Positions 54,502-63,557 of a stretch of DNA of 64,000 nt are shown here, one piece after another (position 1 is the first letter of the stretch; every line of letters starts with the position of its first letter). The position numbers were made by a program, and so were the translations under genes. Source of the DNA: Alphaproteobacteria bacterium (GTDB taxonomy: Bacteria > Pseudomonadota > Alphaproteobacteria > RF32 > CAG-239); assembly GCA_017465405.1 (NCBI GenBank), contig JAFTWG010000017.1, forward strand, positions 62,001-126,000, given 5' to 3'. Below the pieces are notes generated by a model. It saw only the letters and a list, made by a program, of their open reading frames with translations, did not search any database and was not told the origin of the DNA.

Positions 54502-55962
54502 ATGGAAAAACCGGATATAACATCATTACCCAGAAATATAGAGGCAGAGCAGGCTTTGTTAGGAGTTTTATTAGTCAATAATAAGGCTCACGAATCGATT
54601 TCGGAATATTTGCGCAGTAATCATTTTTCTGATCCGATACATGCAAAGATTTATGATGTTATATCAAAACTTATTTTGCGTGAAAGAGGGGCCGATATTA
54701 TCACTCTCAAAAACTATTTTGAGCAAGAAGGAACGTTAGCAGATGTCGGCGGTTACAAATATTTGGTTAAGTTAGCGGAGAGCTCATCACCTCTTACGAA
54801 TCCGGAATATTATGCCCAATATATTTATGAGCAATATTTGCGTCGTGAGCTTATTTCTGCCGGTTTTGATATTGTTAATAATGCGATGAAAGAAGATTTA
54901 GAATCGAGTGCAGTCGCACAAATAGAAGAAGCAGAAAAAAGACTTTATGATTTATCTGATAAGGGAGATGCCGGAAAAGGATTTATAAGTTTCTCCGAAG
55001 CTTTGTCGGCCTCAATAGATACCATTGAAAAGGCATATCAAAGAGAAGGAGATATTTCGGGAATTTCTACCGGATTAGATGATTTAGATAAAAGAACCGG
55101 AGGTTTGAACAATTCAGATTTAATCGTTTTGGCCGGCCGTCCGGCAATGGGAAAAACAGCATTGGCCACTAATATTGCGTATAATGTTGCCGAGTTGATG
55201 AGCAGAGATAAAAGTTTTGAAGAAAAATCTCGCGGTGTGGCTTTTTTCTCTTTGGAAATGTCTGCAGACCAATTGGCAACTCGTATCTTGTCAACAACAG
55301 CCGGTATTTCTTCTAAAAGAATGCGAAACGGAGAAATTGATGGCGGAGAATATGGGCGTCTTTCCGAAGTTGCTCGAACATTAGAAAAAATGCCGCTTTA
55401 TATTGATGATACGCCGGGATTGACAATTAATGCAATTCGTAATCGTGCTCGTCGTCTGAAAAGAACAAAAGGTCTTGGGTTGATAGTAATTGACTATATA
55501 CAACTTATTACCGGAAATTCTAAGCGAGGTGAAGCGAATCGTGTGCAAGAATTGTCAGAAATTTCTCGTGGGTTGAAAATTATGGCTAAAGAACTCAATG
55601 TTCCGGTAATAGCTCTTTCTCAATTAAATCGAGGTGTTGAACAGCGTGATGATAAACGTCCGGTTATGTCTGACTTGCGTGAATCCGGATCTATTGAGCA
55701 AGATGCGGACATGGTTTGGTTTGTATATCGTGAAAACTACTATATTCAAAACGAAGAGCCGAAAGAAACCGATAAAAACTATACGCAAGAAAAACACGAT
55801 AAATGGGAACAAAGATATAAGGCTACAAAATATAAGGCAGAAGTAATTATCGGAAAACATCGTCACGGACCGACCGGAAAAGTTGATTTGTCTTGGAATG
55901 GTGAGTTTGCACAATTCGGTAATTTTATCCGTGATGAACAATTGCCGGAACAGATAGGCTAG
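54502..55962 (+). CDS. dnaB: Replicative DNA helicase DnaB
   Basis: 486 residues from ATG 54502 (an in-frame ATG at 54472 would add 10 residues; the later start MEKPDITSLPRNIEAEQALLG matches the family start). The N-terminal domain is followed by the RecA-like core: Walker A GRPAMGKTALA, SLEMSADQLATRIL, and VIDYIQLITGN (Walker B region), with SRGLKIMAKELNVPVIALSQLNRGVEQR. It unwinds DNA at the replication fork as a hexamer. ycgN follows 2 bases after the stop. Confidence 0.97.
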   Translation: MEKPDITSLPRNIEAEQALLGVLLVNNKAHESISEYLRSNHFSDPIHAKIYDVISKLILRERGADIITLKNYFEQEGTLADVGGYKYLVKLAESSSPLTNPEYYAQYIYEQYLRRELISAGFDIVNNAMKEDLESSAVAQIEEAEKRLYDLSDKGDAGKGFISFSEALSASIDTIEKAYQREGDISGISTGLDDLDKRTGGLNNSDLIVLAGRPAMGKTALATNIAYNVAELMSRDKSFEEKSRGVAFFSLEMSADQLATRILSTTAGISSKRMRNGEIDGGEYGRLSEVARTLEKMPLYIDDTPGLTINAIRNRARRLKRTKGLGLIVIDYIQLITGNSKRGEANRVQELSEISRGLKIMAKELNVPVIALSQLNRGVEQRDDKRPVMSDLRESGSIEQDADMVWFVYRENYYIQNEEPKETDKNYTQEKHDKWEQRYKATKYKAEVIIGKHRHGPTGKVDLSWNGEFAQFGNFIRDEQLPEQIG

Positions 55963-55964
55963 TC

Positions 55965-56471
55965 ATGAGTGAAAAAAAACAATATACCATAGTTATTCAA
56001 AACACTTATCATCAAAATATAAATAGTGTTGAGCCCGAGTTTTGGAAAAAGAAAAAACTGGAACAGATGAACGAACAAGAGTGGGAACTTTTGTGTGACG
56101 GTTGCGGAAAATGTTGTCTTAACAAGTTAGAATCGGACGGAAAAATTTATTTTACTTGTGTTAAGTGCCGCTTTTTAGACAGCAAAAGTTGCTTATGCCG
56201 AATCTATGAAAATCGTTTTGAAAAAGTTCCCGATTGTCGCAGTGTAAATTTTGCGGCTTTAAAAGAGCGTCCCCGTTGGCTGCCGAAAACTTGTGCGTAC
56301 CGATTGTTGGAAGAGGGGAAGGATTTACCTCAGTGGCACCCGTTAATAAGCGGAGATAAAGAGTCGGTTCATAAGGCTATGCAATCAGTAAGAGGAAGAT
56401 TATTGATTTCGGAGACCGAAGTTAAAGATGATGAATATGAAAATTACATTGTTAACTGGAAAGATATTTGA
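55965..56471 (+). CDS. ycgN: YcgN-family (UPF0260) cysteine-cluster protein
   Basis: 168 residues. FWKKKKLEQMNEQEWELLCDGCGKCCLNKL, CVKCRFLD, CLCRIYENRFEKVPDC and WLPKTCAYRLLEEGKDLPQWHPLISGD match the UPF0260 family blocks almost one to one. Eight or more conserved cysteines suggest metal or Fe-S binding. Function not established. It overlaps the next gene by 44 bases, so coupling is probable. Confidence 0.9.
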   Translation: MSEKKQYTIVIQNTYHQNINSVEPEFWKKKKLEQMNEQEWELLCDGCGKCCLNKLESDGKIYFTCVKCRFLDSKSCLCRIYENRFEKVPDCRSVNFAALKERPRWLPKTCAYRLLEEGKDLPQWHPLISGDKESVHKAMQSVRGRLLISETEVKDDEYENYIVNWKDI

Positions 56472-57147
56472 TATTGAGAAGGAAGTTGATTTTCCTTTGA
56501 AAGTTGTAGCTTCCAAACAAGCACGACGATTGAGTTTGCGTATTGATGTTAAGAATCGGATTCCGGTTTTAACGGTTCCGAAGCTTTGTTCCAAACGTCA
56601 GGCGTTAGATTTTGTTAAATCACAAAAACAATGGATAGAAACACATTTACAAAAAATCCCCGAACAAAAGTTGTTTGAAGAAAACGAAAAAATATACGTT
56701 GCCGGACAAGAACTGATTATAAAACACTGTGATAAAATTTGCGGTGGAGCAATGGTTGAAAATGATATTCTTTGGGTTTCGGGAAATAAAGAATTTTTGT
56801 CACGCAGAGTGCGAGATTTTATAAAAGAACAAGCTCAAAAATATCTCTATGAGTTGTCTTTGCAAAAAGCCGAGAAATTAGGCTGTAAAATTAATAGGGT
56901 GGTAATTAAAGATACGAAATCTCGTTGGGGGAGTTGTTCTTCCTTAAATAATATCAATTATAGTTGGCGTATTATGTTGGCACCGCTAAAAGTGATAGAT
57001 TATTTGGTTGCGCACGAAGTATCACATTTAGAACATCAGGATCATTCAGCACAATTTTGGAAATGTGTTGATGAATTGGCGGAAGATTGTGAATTTGGAA
57101 AAAATTGGTTAAAGAAAAACGGTCGTTATTTGAACCAATATATTTAA
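56428..57147 (+). CDS. YgjP-like metal-dependent hydrolase (DUF45)
   Basis: 239 residues. The C-terminal zinc site is VAHEVSHLEHQDHSAQFW, with HExxH and a third His ligand downstream. The segment TKSRWGSCSSLNNINYSWRIMLAPLKVIDYLV is typical of the DUF45/YgjP family, described as UTP pyrophosphatase or SprT-like metallohydrolase. The ATG lies inside ycgN, and two more in-frame ATG codons follow within four codons, so the exact start is uncertain. Confidence 0.86.
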   Translation: MMNMKITLLTGKIFDIEKEVDFPLKVVASKQARRLSLRIDVKNRIPVLTVPKLCSKRQALDFVKSQKQWIETHLQKIPEQKLFEENEKIYVAGQELIIKHCDKICGGAMVENDILWVSGNKEFLSRRVRDFIKEQAQKYLYELSLQKAEKLGCKINRVVIKDTKSRWGSCSSLNNINYSWRIMLAPLKVIDYLVAHEVSHLEHQDHSAQFWKCVDELAEDCEFGKNWLKKNGRYLNQYI

Positions 57148-57214
57148 GTATCTTGATTTCAAAAAATAAAAAAACTATATTATCTTTAGTATAATATTTG
57201 TCAGGAGATAAAAA

Positions 57215-57928
57215 ATGCTAGAAAGAAACTATACTTCAGCAGTTGAAAGAAACGAAGTTGACGAAGGTTTGCGCAGCTACTTAATTAGTGTATATAATTA
57301 TATGGCCAGCGGTTTGGTGGTTACTGCTTTAGCTGCGTTTTTGGTAGCAAATTCGTCATTAATTAATTTGATGTTTTCTGCTCAAGGCGGAATGTCCGGT
57401 TTAGGGTGGTTATTTTTATTAGCCCCGTTAATTGTTATTTTCGGATTTAACTGGGTGCTTACCAGAGGAACAATAGGACAAGTAAGGGGTGTGTTCTTCT
57501 TATATTCTGCACTTATGGGAGTTTCTTTGGCTCCGATAGCTTTAGTTTATACCGGAGCAAGTATGGCTCGTGTATTCTTGATTACTGCCGCTACATTCGG
57601 TGCAATGAGTTTATACGGATATACCACCAAAAGAGATTTAACTTCTTGGGGCTCTTTTTTAAGAATGGGGTTATGGGGTGTAATTATTGCAGCGATTGTT
57701 AATTTCTTTATGCAGTCGGCAGCATTGGATTATGCTTTATCGTTTGTAGTTGTCGGTTTGTTTGTAGGACTGACAGCTTACGATACACAAAAAATTCGCC
57801 AAATTTATATGTCTTATGATAGCGAAGATATGCAAGGTCGCAAAGTTGTTGTCGGTGCTTTGTCTTTGTATCTTGACTTTATCAATTTATTTTTGGCGTT
57901 GTTGCGTATTATGGGCGACAGAAGGTAG
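57215..57928 (+). CDS. Bax inhibitor-1 family membrane protein (YccA-like)
   Basis: 237 residues with seven hydrophobic segments. The N-terminus RNEVDEGLRSYLISVYNYMASGLVVTA and the later TAYDTQKIRQIYMSYDSEDMQGRKVVVGALSLYLDFINLFLALLRIMG are diagnostic of the bacterial BI-1/YbhL family. Members modulate FtsH protease or act as pH-sensitive calcium leak channels. The role here is not deduced. SD AGGAG lies ahead of the ATG. Confidence 0.93.
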   Translation: MLERNYTSAVERNEVDEGLRSYLISVYNYMASGLVVTALAAFLVANSSLINLMFSAQGGMSGLGWLFLLAPLIVIFGFNWVLTRGTIGQVRGVFFLYSALMGVSLAPIALVYTGASMARVFLITAATFGAMSLYGYTTKRDLTSWGSFLRMGLWGVIIAAIVNFFMQSAALDYALSFVVVGLFVGLTAYDTQKIRQIYMSYDSEDMQGRKVVVGALSLYLDFINLFLALLRIMGDRR

Positions 57929-57947
57929 AAATTTACCGGAGTGAATG

Positions 57948-57979
57948 TATAAAGGCGAGGTTATATCCTCGCCTTTATA
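57948..57979. terminator. Hairpin after the BI-1 gene
   Basis: 13-bp perfect arms (TATAAAGGCGAGG / CCTCGCCTTTATA) with a 6-base loop. The T-run after it is short on either side, so it may be bidirectional and only moderately efficient. Confidence 0.7.
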
Positions 57980-58056
57980 ATTTAATGATAATAATTTTGC
58001 ACCTTTTATGTAATGAATTACATAGTATATGCAGTAATGATTTTGACCATAAGTTA

Positions 58057-58581
58057 TTAATAGTTCATGCTTACTGTTAATGAAGCGGTACCTTCATTAT
58101 CATGTGCTGCCATATCTACAATCAATGTTCCAGTCAAAAAATACGTCTGAACATCACCGATGTCATTTACAAAACCTAAATTTGCGTTTACAAAATCTAC
58201 GCCATTACATATAGATACAGAAGGAGAAGAGAGTACGGGAGTAAGTCCTTCATTTCCATTTTTAGTAACCTGAATAACCCCTACTTGTGATCCGGTAATA
58301 TGGGCTACATATTTAGAATCAACATTTGCATATTCTTGTGAATTTGTAAATATAGCTATTTCAGCATAAGTATTATTACTGCCATCGGAGGTTCCTTTAA
58401 AACTATTCAAATACAAAGTACCAAAATCTGCGTGTTCAAGAACTTCAACAGATGCTGCAGTTTTTAATTTTACACCAATATTTATAACAGCAGATGCTGC
58501 TTGTGCAACATCAGGTGCAGCCATAACATTGCTTGTGCTTAAAAGCAATGTTGTTGTTGCTAATAAAAAGTATTTTTTCAT
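58057..58581 (-). CDS. Small secreted protein, possibly DUF4402-like
   Basis: 174 residues with a signal peptide (MKKYFLLATTTLLLSTSNVMA). The mature part is beta-rich with Ser, Asn, Thr and Gly, and contains VLEHADFGTLYLNSFKG near the start, FTNSQEYANV in the middle and GTLIVDMAAHDNEGTASLTV at the end. The DFGT placement and the ITG-like strand suggest a DUF4402-type fold, but this is weak. An exported or surface adhesin-like role is plausible only by composition. Confidence 0.45.
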   Translation of the reverse strand: MKKYFLLATTTLLLSTSNVMAAPDVAQAASAVINIGVKLKTAASVEVLEHADFGTLYLNSFKGTSDGSNNTYAEIAIFTNSQEYANVDSKYVAHITGSQVGVIQVTKNGNEGLTPVLSSPSVSICNGVDFVNANLGFVNDIGDVQTYFLTGTLIVDMAAHDNEGTASLTVSMNY

Positions 58582-58890
58582 ATCAATATTTCCTTTTCTT
58601 TTTAGTTAAACTGCTTTTTTGCCCTTAAAATGACGGTAAAACGACTCTTTTGCGTTTTATAACATCTTGTTTTATCGTCTTTTTATTGGCAAAAAAACGT
58701 TCGTTTATTTGGAACAAAAATCAACGAAAATACGATTTTTCTAACTACTTAATTTTATTGCATTTTGACCTTACTTGTGATATAAAAAATAGTGTTCCAT
58801 TTAAAGGAACGTTTTTTCGGAACTCAATATTTTAGCTGATAACTATCTGTATTCGCAAATTTTTTCTGTTGAAATTTATTATATTACTCA
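58582..58890. other. 309-base intergenic region upstream of the DUF4402-like gene
   Basis: AT-rich. A short 61-codon open frame on the + strand has no SD and no protein-like composition, so I do not call it a gene. It must hold the promoter of the minus-strand gene at 58581, and I see no consensus pair that stands out. Confidence 0.4.
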
Positions 58891-58917
58891 AAAAAAGACA
58901 CCGATTAAATCGGTGCC
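58891..58917 (-). terminator. Terminator of the nitronate monooxygenase gene
   Basis: On the minus strand, GGCACCGAT / ATCGGTGTC-type stem followed by TTTTTTT, starting about 30 bases after the stop. Confidence 0.85.
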
Positions 58918-58946
58918 TTTAATAGGTAATTCATTTTGTAGAAGGC

Positions 58947-60359
58947 TTATTCGCCATTTTTGATTTTTTCAATCAGTTCTTTCACGCTAGGAACAAATCC
59001 GTTGCGATAAAGAGGGTCTGTTGCAAATCGATATACCTGATGTCCGGCAAAGAGTAAGTGGTCTTTCACACTACCGCCATGACCGACCTCACTGAGAGTT
59101 TTATGAATACAATATGTTCTCGGGTCAGGTAATTTTCCGGTTGTTTTACTTTCTGAATATGAATTCCATGTTGAGAATTGGCATTGGGATAAGCAACCGA
59201 CACAATTTTTTCTGTCTTCTTTCATTGTTTCCCAATCTTCAGGTGTCATAAATACAACAGTTTCATCAGGGGTTTCTTTAATTTCGGTAAGACCGGCATT
59301 GATTTGATTCATTGCCTTTTCTTTATCTTCCGGTTTGATAAACACCGTTTTGTGAGAATTTACTTTTAACGGTTCTGAAAATTCTGTATCAGCTTCTTTT
59401 TTGAAAGGAATTTCACCATTTTTACGATTTATCAATTTTTCCAAAAAAGTATTTTTTATTGCTGATGAGAAAAAACCGGTAGGGCTGAAACGCTGCAAGA
59501 TGACTTCACCTTTTTTCACCTGCATCATTACTTTTTGCCAAGCTTCACTGACCGGACTTTCTTTTGTAATCATCGGTCTGGTGCCGAACTGAAAAGCAAT
59601 TTTACCAATATCGGGATTATCTATATAATCTTTCCATTCGTTTAATGACCAAATTCCGCCGGCTAAAATAATAGGGATAGAATCGAGACCGTAACTATTC
59701 ATTAAACGGCGTAATTCAACCAATCTGTTATACGGAGTTTCAGGTTGTTCAGGATTTTCGGCGTTTGATAAGCCATTGTGTCCGCCGGCTAACCATGGAT
59801 CTTCATAAACAACACCGCCCAAAAATTCGGTAAAGCGATTATATGCTCTCTTCCATAAAATATTAAATGCTCTGGCAGATGAAACGATAGGATAGTAATA
59901 TACTCCGAATTTTGAAGCTAATTCACCGAGTTGAAACGGCATTCCTGCGCCGCAGGTGATTCCATTTATGAGACCTTTGGCTTTTTCTAAAACGCCTTCG
60001 ATTACTTTTTGCGAATCGGCCATTTCCCACAACATATTCATATGAATACGTCCGTTACCGCCGGAAACTTCGTGGGCAACTTGAGCTTGTGCAACACCAC
60101 CTTTGATTGCTCTTTCAATCATTTCGGCATGTCTTTCTTCACGAGTTTTTTGTGAGAAAATTTCTCTTATTACATTTCCCTTTTCATCATAAAAATCGGG
60201 ACTGACACCGGAAAAAGTACCAACGCAATTTTCATGAGCCCATGCTCCGCTACTGCGTCCGTCACTGGAATTGATACCCTTGCCGCCTTCAATAAGCGGA
60301 TAGACCTCTTTTCCGGAAATCATAATAGGTTTTAAGTTTAACAAAGTTTTACCTTTCAA
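58947..60359 (-). CDS. Nitronate monooxygenase (NPD-like FMN oxidoreductase) with a Cys-rich C-terminus
   Basis: 470 residues. The TIM-barrel FMN domain shows PIMISGKEVYPLIEGGKGI, GVAQAQVAHEVSGGNGRIHMN, ITCGAGMPFQLGEL, the WLAGGHNGLSNA segment, IPIILAGGIWS and IAFQFGTRPMIT. The C-terminal ~90 residues contain NCVGCLSQCQFSTW and CIHKTLSEVGHGGSV, a Cys cluster not usual in short NMOs, which may bind an Fe-S cluster or Zn. It probably oxidises nitronates or acts as an FMN reductase. It lies downstream of the kinase operon on the same strand. Confidence 0.82.
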   Translation of the reverse strand: MKGKTLLNLKPIMISGKEVYPLIEGGKGINSSDGRSSGAWAHENCVGTFSGVSPDFYDEKGNVIREIFSQKTREERHAEMIERAIKGGVAQAQVAHEVSGGNGRIHMNMLWEMADSQKVIEGVLEKAKGLINGITCGAGMPFQLGELASKFGVYYYPIVSSARAFNILWKRAYNRFTEFLGGVVYEDPWLAGGHNGLSNAENPEQPETPYNRLVELRRLMNSYGLDSIPIILAGGIWSLNEWKDYIDNPDIGKIAFQFGTRPMITKESPVSEAWQKVMMQVKKGEVILQRFSPTGFFSSAIKNTFLEKLINRKNGEIPFKKEADTEFSEPLKVNSHKTVFIKPEDKEKAMNQINAGLTEIKETPDETVVFMTPEDWETMKEDRKNCVGCLSQCQFSTWNSYSESKTTGKLPDPRTYCIHKTLSEVGHGGSVKDHLLFAGHQVYRFATDPLYRNGFVPSVKELIEKIKNGE

Positions 60360-60413
60360 TTTTTATACAACGTAGTTGCTATATCACAAATATTTATTTT
60401 TGCATAGATTTTT

Positions 60414-61895
60414 TTATTTTATGAGCAATAGAGCTTCTATCGGTATATCGTTTATCGCCCATATGCAAATTAATGCGCAAATAAAAGTGTAGATTAATAC
60501 GGCCAGCCTTAAACCTATATTACTCAGAATAGGGGCAAAGGTTGCTGTTTTTTTCAACACATAGTGAGTTGCAGCAGTTAACAATATAATAATTATTATC
60601 TGTAAACCAATCCCTATGTTTGATATTTTATCACTAATCGGTTTTAAAATAGGATACATAAAGCTCCATAACAGCATGTACAGTAACAAAGAAGGTGCTG
60701 CTATTTTGTTATATTTTTTTATTTTTTTCTGTTGTTCAATTTTGTTTTTTTCGACATTTTCCTGCGATAATTCGTCGATTGAAACTCCTCGGATTGTTTG
60801 CGGTTTTTGGTGTTCTTTTCTGACCGAAGAAAGCTTATCTTTAATCTTGTTTTCCATCAGGCAAAGACCGCAACCTTTAGATGTAAAATATACGTGATTA
60901 GGATTTTTTTTGCATCGACGTACATTAGATAGCAGTTTTCTTAAATGTTTCTCCCATTCTTGAGCTGTCGGGCGATTTAGCCCCTTAACAAATGCTCTGT
61001 CAAACAGTTCGAGAGTTTCCGGTGTAAACGAATCGTGGATAGAATACGGATGCGGGTCTTGATAAGCATCGCCCCAAGAACCGTAAGCATAGTGATATTG
61101 TGTTATACGTTCTTGAATAGTATATGTCGGAGATTTTTGTTTTCTGGGAGTACCGGAAAAAGGGTGGATTCCGTTATTTAATAACTTAAAAATGATAACT
61201 GCTAATGCAAATTTATCTTGTTCTTCGCCCATTTCGTCACAGCTTTGTGACATTCCTTCCGGATAGATGTATTCTTCACTGACAAATTCAGCGGGATAAC
61301 GGTTTTTTTCTCCTTTAATGGAAAAGCCGTCGCAGTCTAACATGGAGATAAGCATACTTTCTTTATACACATATACGTTAGAAGGCTTTAAATCGACAAT
61401 GTAATGTCCTTTTTCGTGAAGTGCTGCAACCATGGAGCTCAAATTACAGGCAATTCGGATTCTGTATTCATAATTTTCGGACAGACCGAGTTTTTGTCGG
61501 GTTGCTCTTTGCATGAAATGGTCGAGCGATGCTGACAAACTCAACTCAATTCGTGGCATCAGATAGCCGACACAATATCCTTCTTCATTTTCAAGTAAGG
61601 CTTCGGGCCAAGCTATTTGTATATATTTTTCTCCGCCCTTCATTATAAATTCTTTGCCGTTTTTTAAAGCAGGAGAGAAGGACGGACGATTGAGTAGCAT
61701 AGCTTGTAATTTTTCTCGATTTGTACTGCTTTTTGATAAGTTATGAAAAATTTTAGCAACAAGTTCCGGATGTTCTTTTACTTCAACAATTTTGCCGGCT
61801 GCTCCACCTCGGTTTATAGTTGCTCCCAAAGTTATGGTTTTGCATGAACCATCTCCAAAAACAGCACTATAAGATTTTAAAAATTCTGACATCAT
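60414..61895 (-). CDS. Ser/Thr protein kinase-like protein with Zn-ribbon and C-terminal membrane helices
   Basis: 493 residues from ATG 61895, which overlaps the PP2C stop by ATGA. Kinase lobe: Gly-rich loop NRGGAAGKIVEV, VAKIF (Lys), catalytic loop HEKGHYIVDLKPSNVYV (Asp and Asn present), metal-binding Asp in MLDCDGFSI, and DKFALAVIIFKLLNNGIHPFSG. After the kinase come CKKNPNHVYFTSKGCGLC (four cysteine/histidine ligands, Zn-ribbon-like) and three hydrophobic segments (~410-490). It should be active at the membrane. Part of a three-gene unit with PP2C and VWA. Confidence 0.85.
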   Translation of the reverse strand: MMSEFLKSYSAVFGDGSCKTITLGATINRGGAAGKIVEVKEHPELVAKIFHNLSKSSTNREKLQAMLLNRPSFSPALKNGKEFIMKGGEKYIQIAWPEALLENEEGYCVGYLMPRIELSLSASLDHFMQRATRQKLGLSENYEYRIRIACNLSSMVAALHEKGHYIVDLKPSNVYVYKESMLISMLDCDGFSIKGEKNRYPAEFVSEEYIYPEGMSQSCDEMGEEQDKFALAVIIFKLLNNGIHPFSGTPRKQKSPTYTIQERITQYHYAYGSWGDAYQDPHPYSIHDSFTPETLELFDRAFVKGLNRPTAQEWEKHLRKLLSNVRRCKKNPNHVYFTSKGCGLCLMENKIKDKLSSVRKEHQKPQTIRGVSIDELSQENVEKNKIEQQKKIKKYNKIAAPSLLLYMLLWSFMYPILKPISDKISNIGIGLQIIIIILLTAATHYVLKKTATFAPILSNIGLRLAVLIYTFICALICIWAINDIPIEALLLIK

Positions 61896-62638
61896 AGCTT
61901 TGCCCACAGAAAAGTTTTGTCATCATGGTTTATTTTTTGAGCTTGAGGAGTACTCAATGTATTTTTTAATGCTCTTGCAGCCTTTGTTTTGCAAGACTCT
62001 TTGGTTAGAAATCGGTCAATGGGCATTAAAAAACGAGGTTCTATTCCGTTAAAATCCGGAGTAAATGAAAAACCGGTTACACCGTCGCTCATCATCATAA
62101 TTGTGTGAGCTTTTTCAAAACTGGTAAAACGAATACACTCTCTCCAATCGTCCATAGTATAAAAATAGGTTTCACAAGAAAAAATGCCGTTTTCAGGTTT
62201 AGATGTTATATACTTGGTAAAATCATTTCCAATGAAAGCCAAAGCAGCCCCGTCTCCGATATGAAAAAATATTCCTTGTTTTTTATGATATACAACACCG
62301 ACAACCGTGGCGGCAAAAGACATAATTCCTCTGGTATTGTTTTTTGAATTTAAGCGATGAAATAATAGTTTTTCTCGAGCAATTTCGATAGAATTTATGA
62401 TAGATGTTTTTATGTCCTTAAATGGTACATTAGGGAGTAAATCTATAATTGTATCGCATAATATTTTAGCTCCGATACGCCCATATTTTGCCGATCCGGC
62501 TCCGTCAGAAATAATCGCAACGAAATTATCGCCTTTGGTCGCATAACGACAATAATCCTGACAAGGAATATTGCGGACTTTGTGTGAAGGTCCGGTTACG
62601 CAGGCAGATAAAACTCGTATGCGATTATAATTATTCAT
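61892..62638 (-). CDS. PP2C-type Ser/Thr protein phosphatase
   Basis: 248 residues from ATG 62638, which overlaps the VWA stop by 8 bases. It shows the PP2C metal-site motifs: HKVRNIPCQDYCRYA, IISDGAGSAKYGRIGA, FHIGDGAALAFIG, MMMSDGVTGFS and the final DDKTF. It is thought to reverse the action of the adjacent kinase. The gene is the middle of the VWA-PP2C-kinase operon and is translationally coupled on both sides. Confidence 0.88.
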   Translation of the reverse strand: MNNYNRIRVLSACVTGPSHKVRNIPCQDYCRYATKGDNFVAIISDGAGSAKYGRIGAKILCDTIIDLLPNVPFKDIKTSIINSIEIAREKLLFHRLNSKNNTRGIMSFAATVVGVVYHKKQGIFFHIGDGAALAFIGNDFTKYITSKPENGIFSCETYFYTMDDWRECIRFTSFEKAHTIMMMSDGVTGFSFTPDFNGIEPRFLMPIDRFLTKESCKTKAARALKNTLSTPQAQKINHDDKTFLWAKL

Positions 62639-63314
62639 CCCAATTTCCCGTATCGTCCAATAAGTCAGAAGCATTAGGTGCTGCTATTGAAATACAAGAA
62701 ACACTCCGACTTAACCATAAGAAAAATTCGGTGAATTTTAAACCGCTTAAACGTTTGGGCGGAATAATGGAAAATTTGCCCAGTTTATCAAGATTGGCTC
62801 CTTCTGTTCCGACTGTATGAACAATAACTTTTTTGTTTTTTTGAGCTTCGCAACATTTTTTTGCGATACTTTCCCAGTCATAATCGGTAGGCTCACCGTC
62901 ACTGATTAAGAATATCCAAGGTCTTTTAGAAGTAATGCCGCAATTATCATAAAGGTCTTTTTGTTCTTCTATTTTTCGTAAAGCTGTTTCCATTGCTTTT
63001 CCCAGCGGAGTTAATCCGCCGGCAACCATTTCGGGAGCAGTGAAATTCATTGCGTCTATCCAATCGGATGAAATCTCAATTTCATCTTTTCCAAAAGCTT
63101 TTATAATCAGAAGTTGAACACGTGAACTTGCATCAATATCTTCTTTTAATTCTTTTTCAAGCGCTTTTAAACCTATGTTCAGTTGTTTTATGGGTTCTCC
63201 TCTCATCGAACCGGAACAATCTAAAACAAGAACACATGGAGTTCGTTCATTTGCGTTATCGGCAAATTCAACATAAGGAATCATTTCATCAATAAAGTTA
63301 TTGTCGGCACTCAT
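62631..63314 (-). CDS. VWA-domain protein, TerY-like
   Basis: 227 residues. The MIDAS metal site is DCSGSMRGE (DxSxS), followed by the Thr in GLTPLGKAM and the Asp in ISDGEPTDYDW. This layout matches TerY-like VWA proteins (COG4245) that accompany PP2C and kinase genes in phosphorylation modules. The SD (AAGGAAAG) precedes the ATG, and it is the first gene of the operon. No tellurite resistance ter genes are seen. Confidence 0.88.
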   Translation of the reverse strand: MSADNNFIDEMIPYVEFADNANERTPCVLVLDCSGSMRGEPIKQLNIGLKALEKELKEDIDASSRVQLLIIKAFGKDEIEISSDWIDAMNFTAPEMVAGGLTPLGKAMETALRKIEEQKDLYDNCGITSKRPWIFLISDGEPTDYDWESIAKKCCEAQKNKKVIVHTVGTEGANLDKLGKFSIIPPKRLSGLKFTEFFLWLSRSVSCISIAAPNASDLLDDTGNWDE

Positions 63315-63324
63315 TTTTCTTTCC

Positions 63325-63459
63325 TTAATTTTTAGGGTAACTATGCGGATATCCGCTACCTTCTATCGCAATCGGAGCGGATACTTTTCCACATCCGCTT
63401 ACGGTTAGAATTGAACATAACAGTAATGTTGCAAATATGATTTTGGAATAAGTAAGCAT
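63325..63459 (-). CDS. Small LptM-like lipoprotein
   Basis: 44-residue ORF on the minus strand: MLTYSKIIFATLLLCSILTVSGC then GKVSAPIAIEGSGYPHSYPKN. The lipobox (TVSGC) is clear. CG followed by a Pro- and Tyr-rich tail ending in YPxxYP is typical of the alphaproteobacterial LptM/YifL type, which helps to assemble the LPS translocon. It is too short for most gene callers. SD AAAGG precedes ATG. Upstream of the VWA gene on the same strand, with an 10-base gap to its start. Confidence 0.6.
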   Translation of the reverse strand: MLTYSKIIFATLLLCSILTVSGCGKVSAPIAIEGSGYPHSYPKN

Positions 63460-63557
63460 ATTTTTTACCTTTTACTTGTAATATTGTACGTGGTTGTTAT
63501 ATACTAATCCATATCAGATTAATTACAAAATATAAAAAAACAGTTATTAATAAGAAG

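Noticed and set aside
58650..58835. 61-codon ORF on the + strand
   Set aside because: No SD, no recognisable feature, AT-rich intergenic composition.
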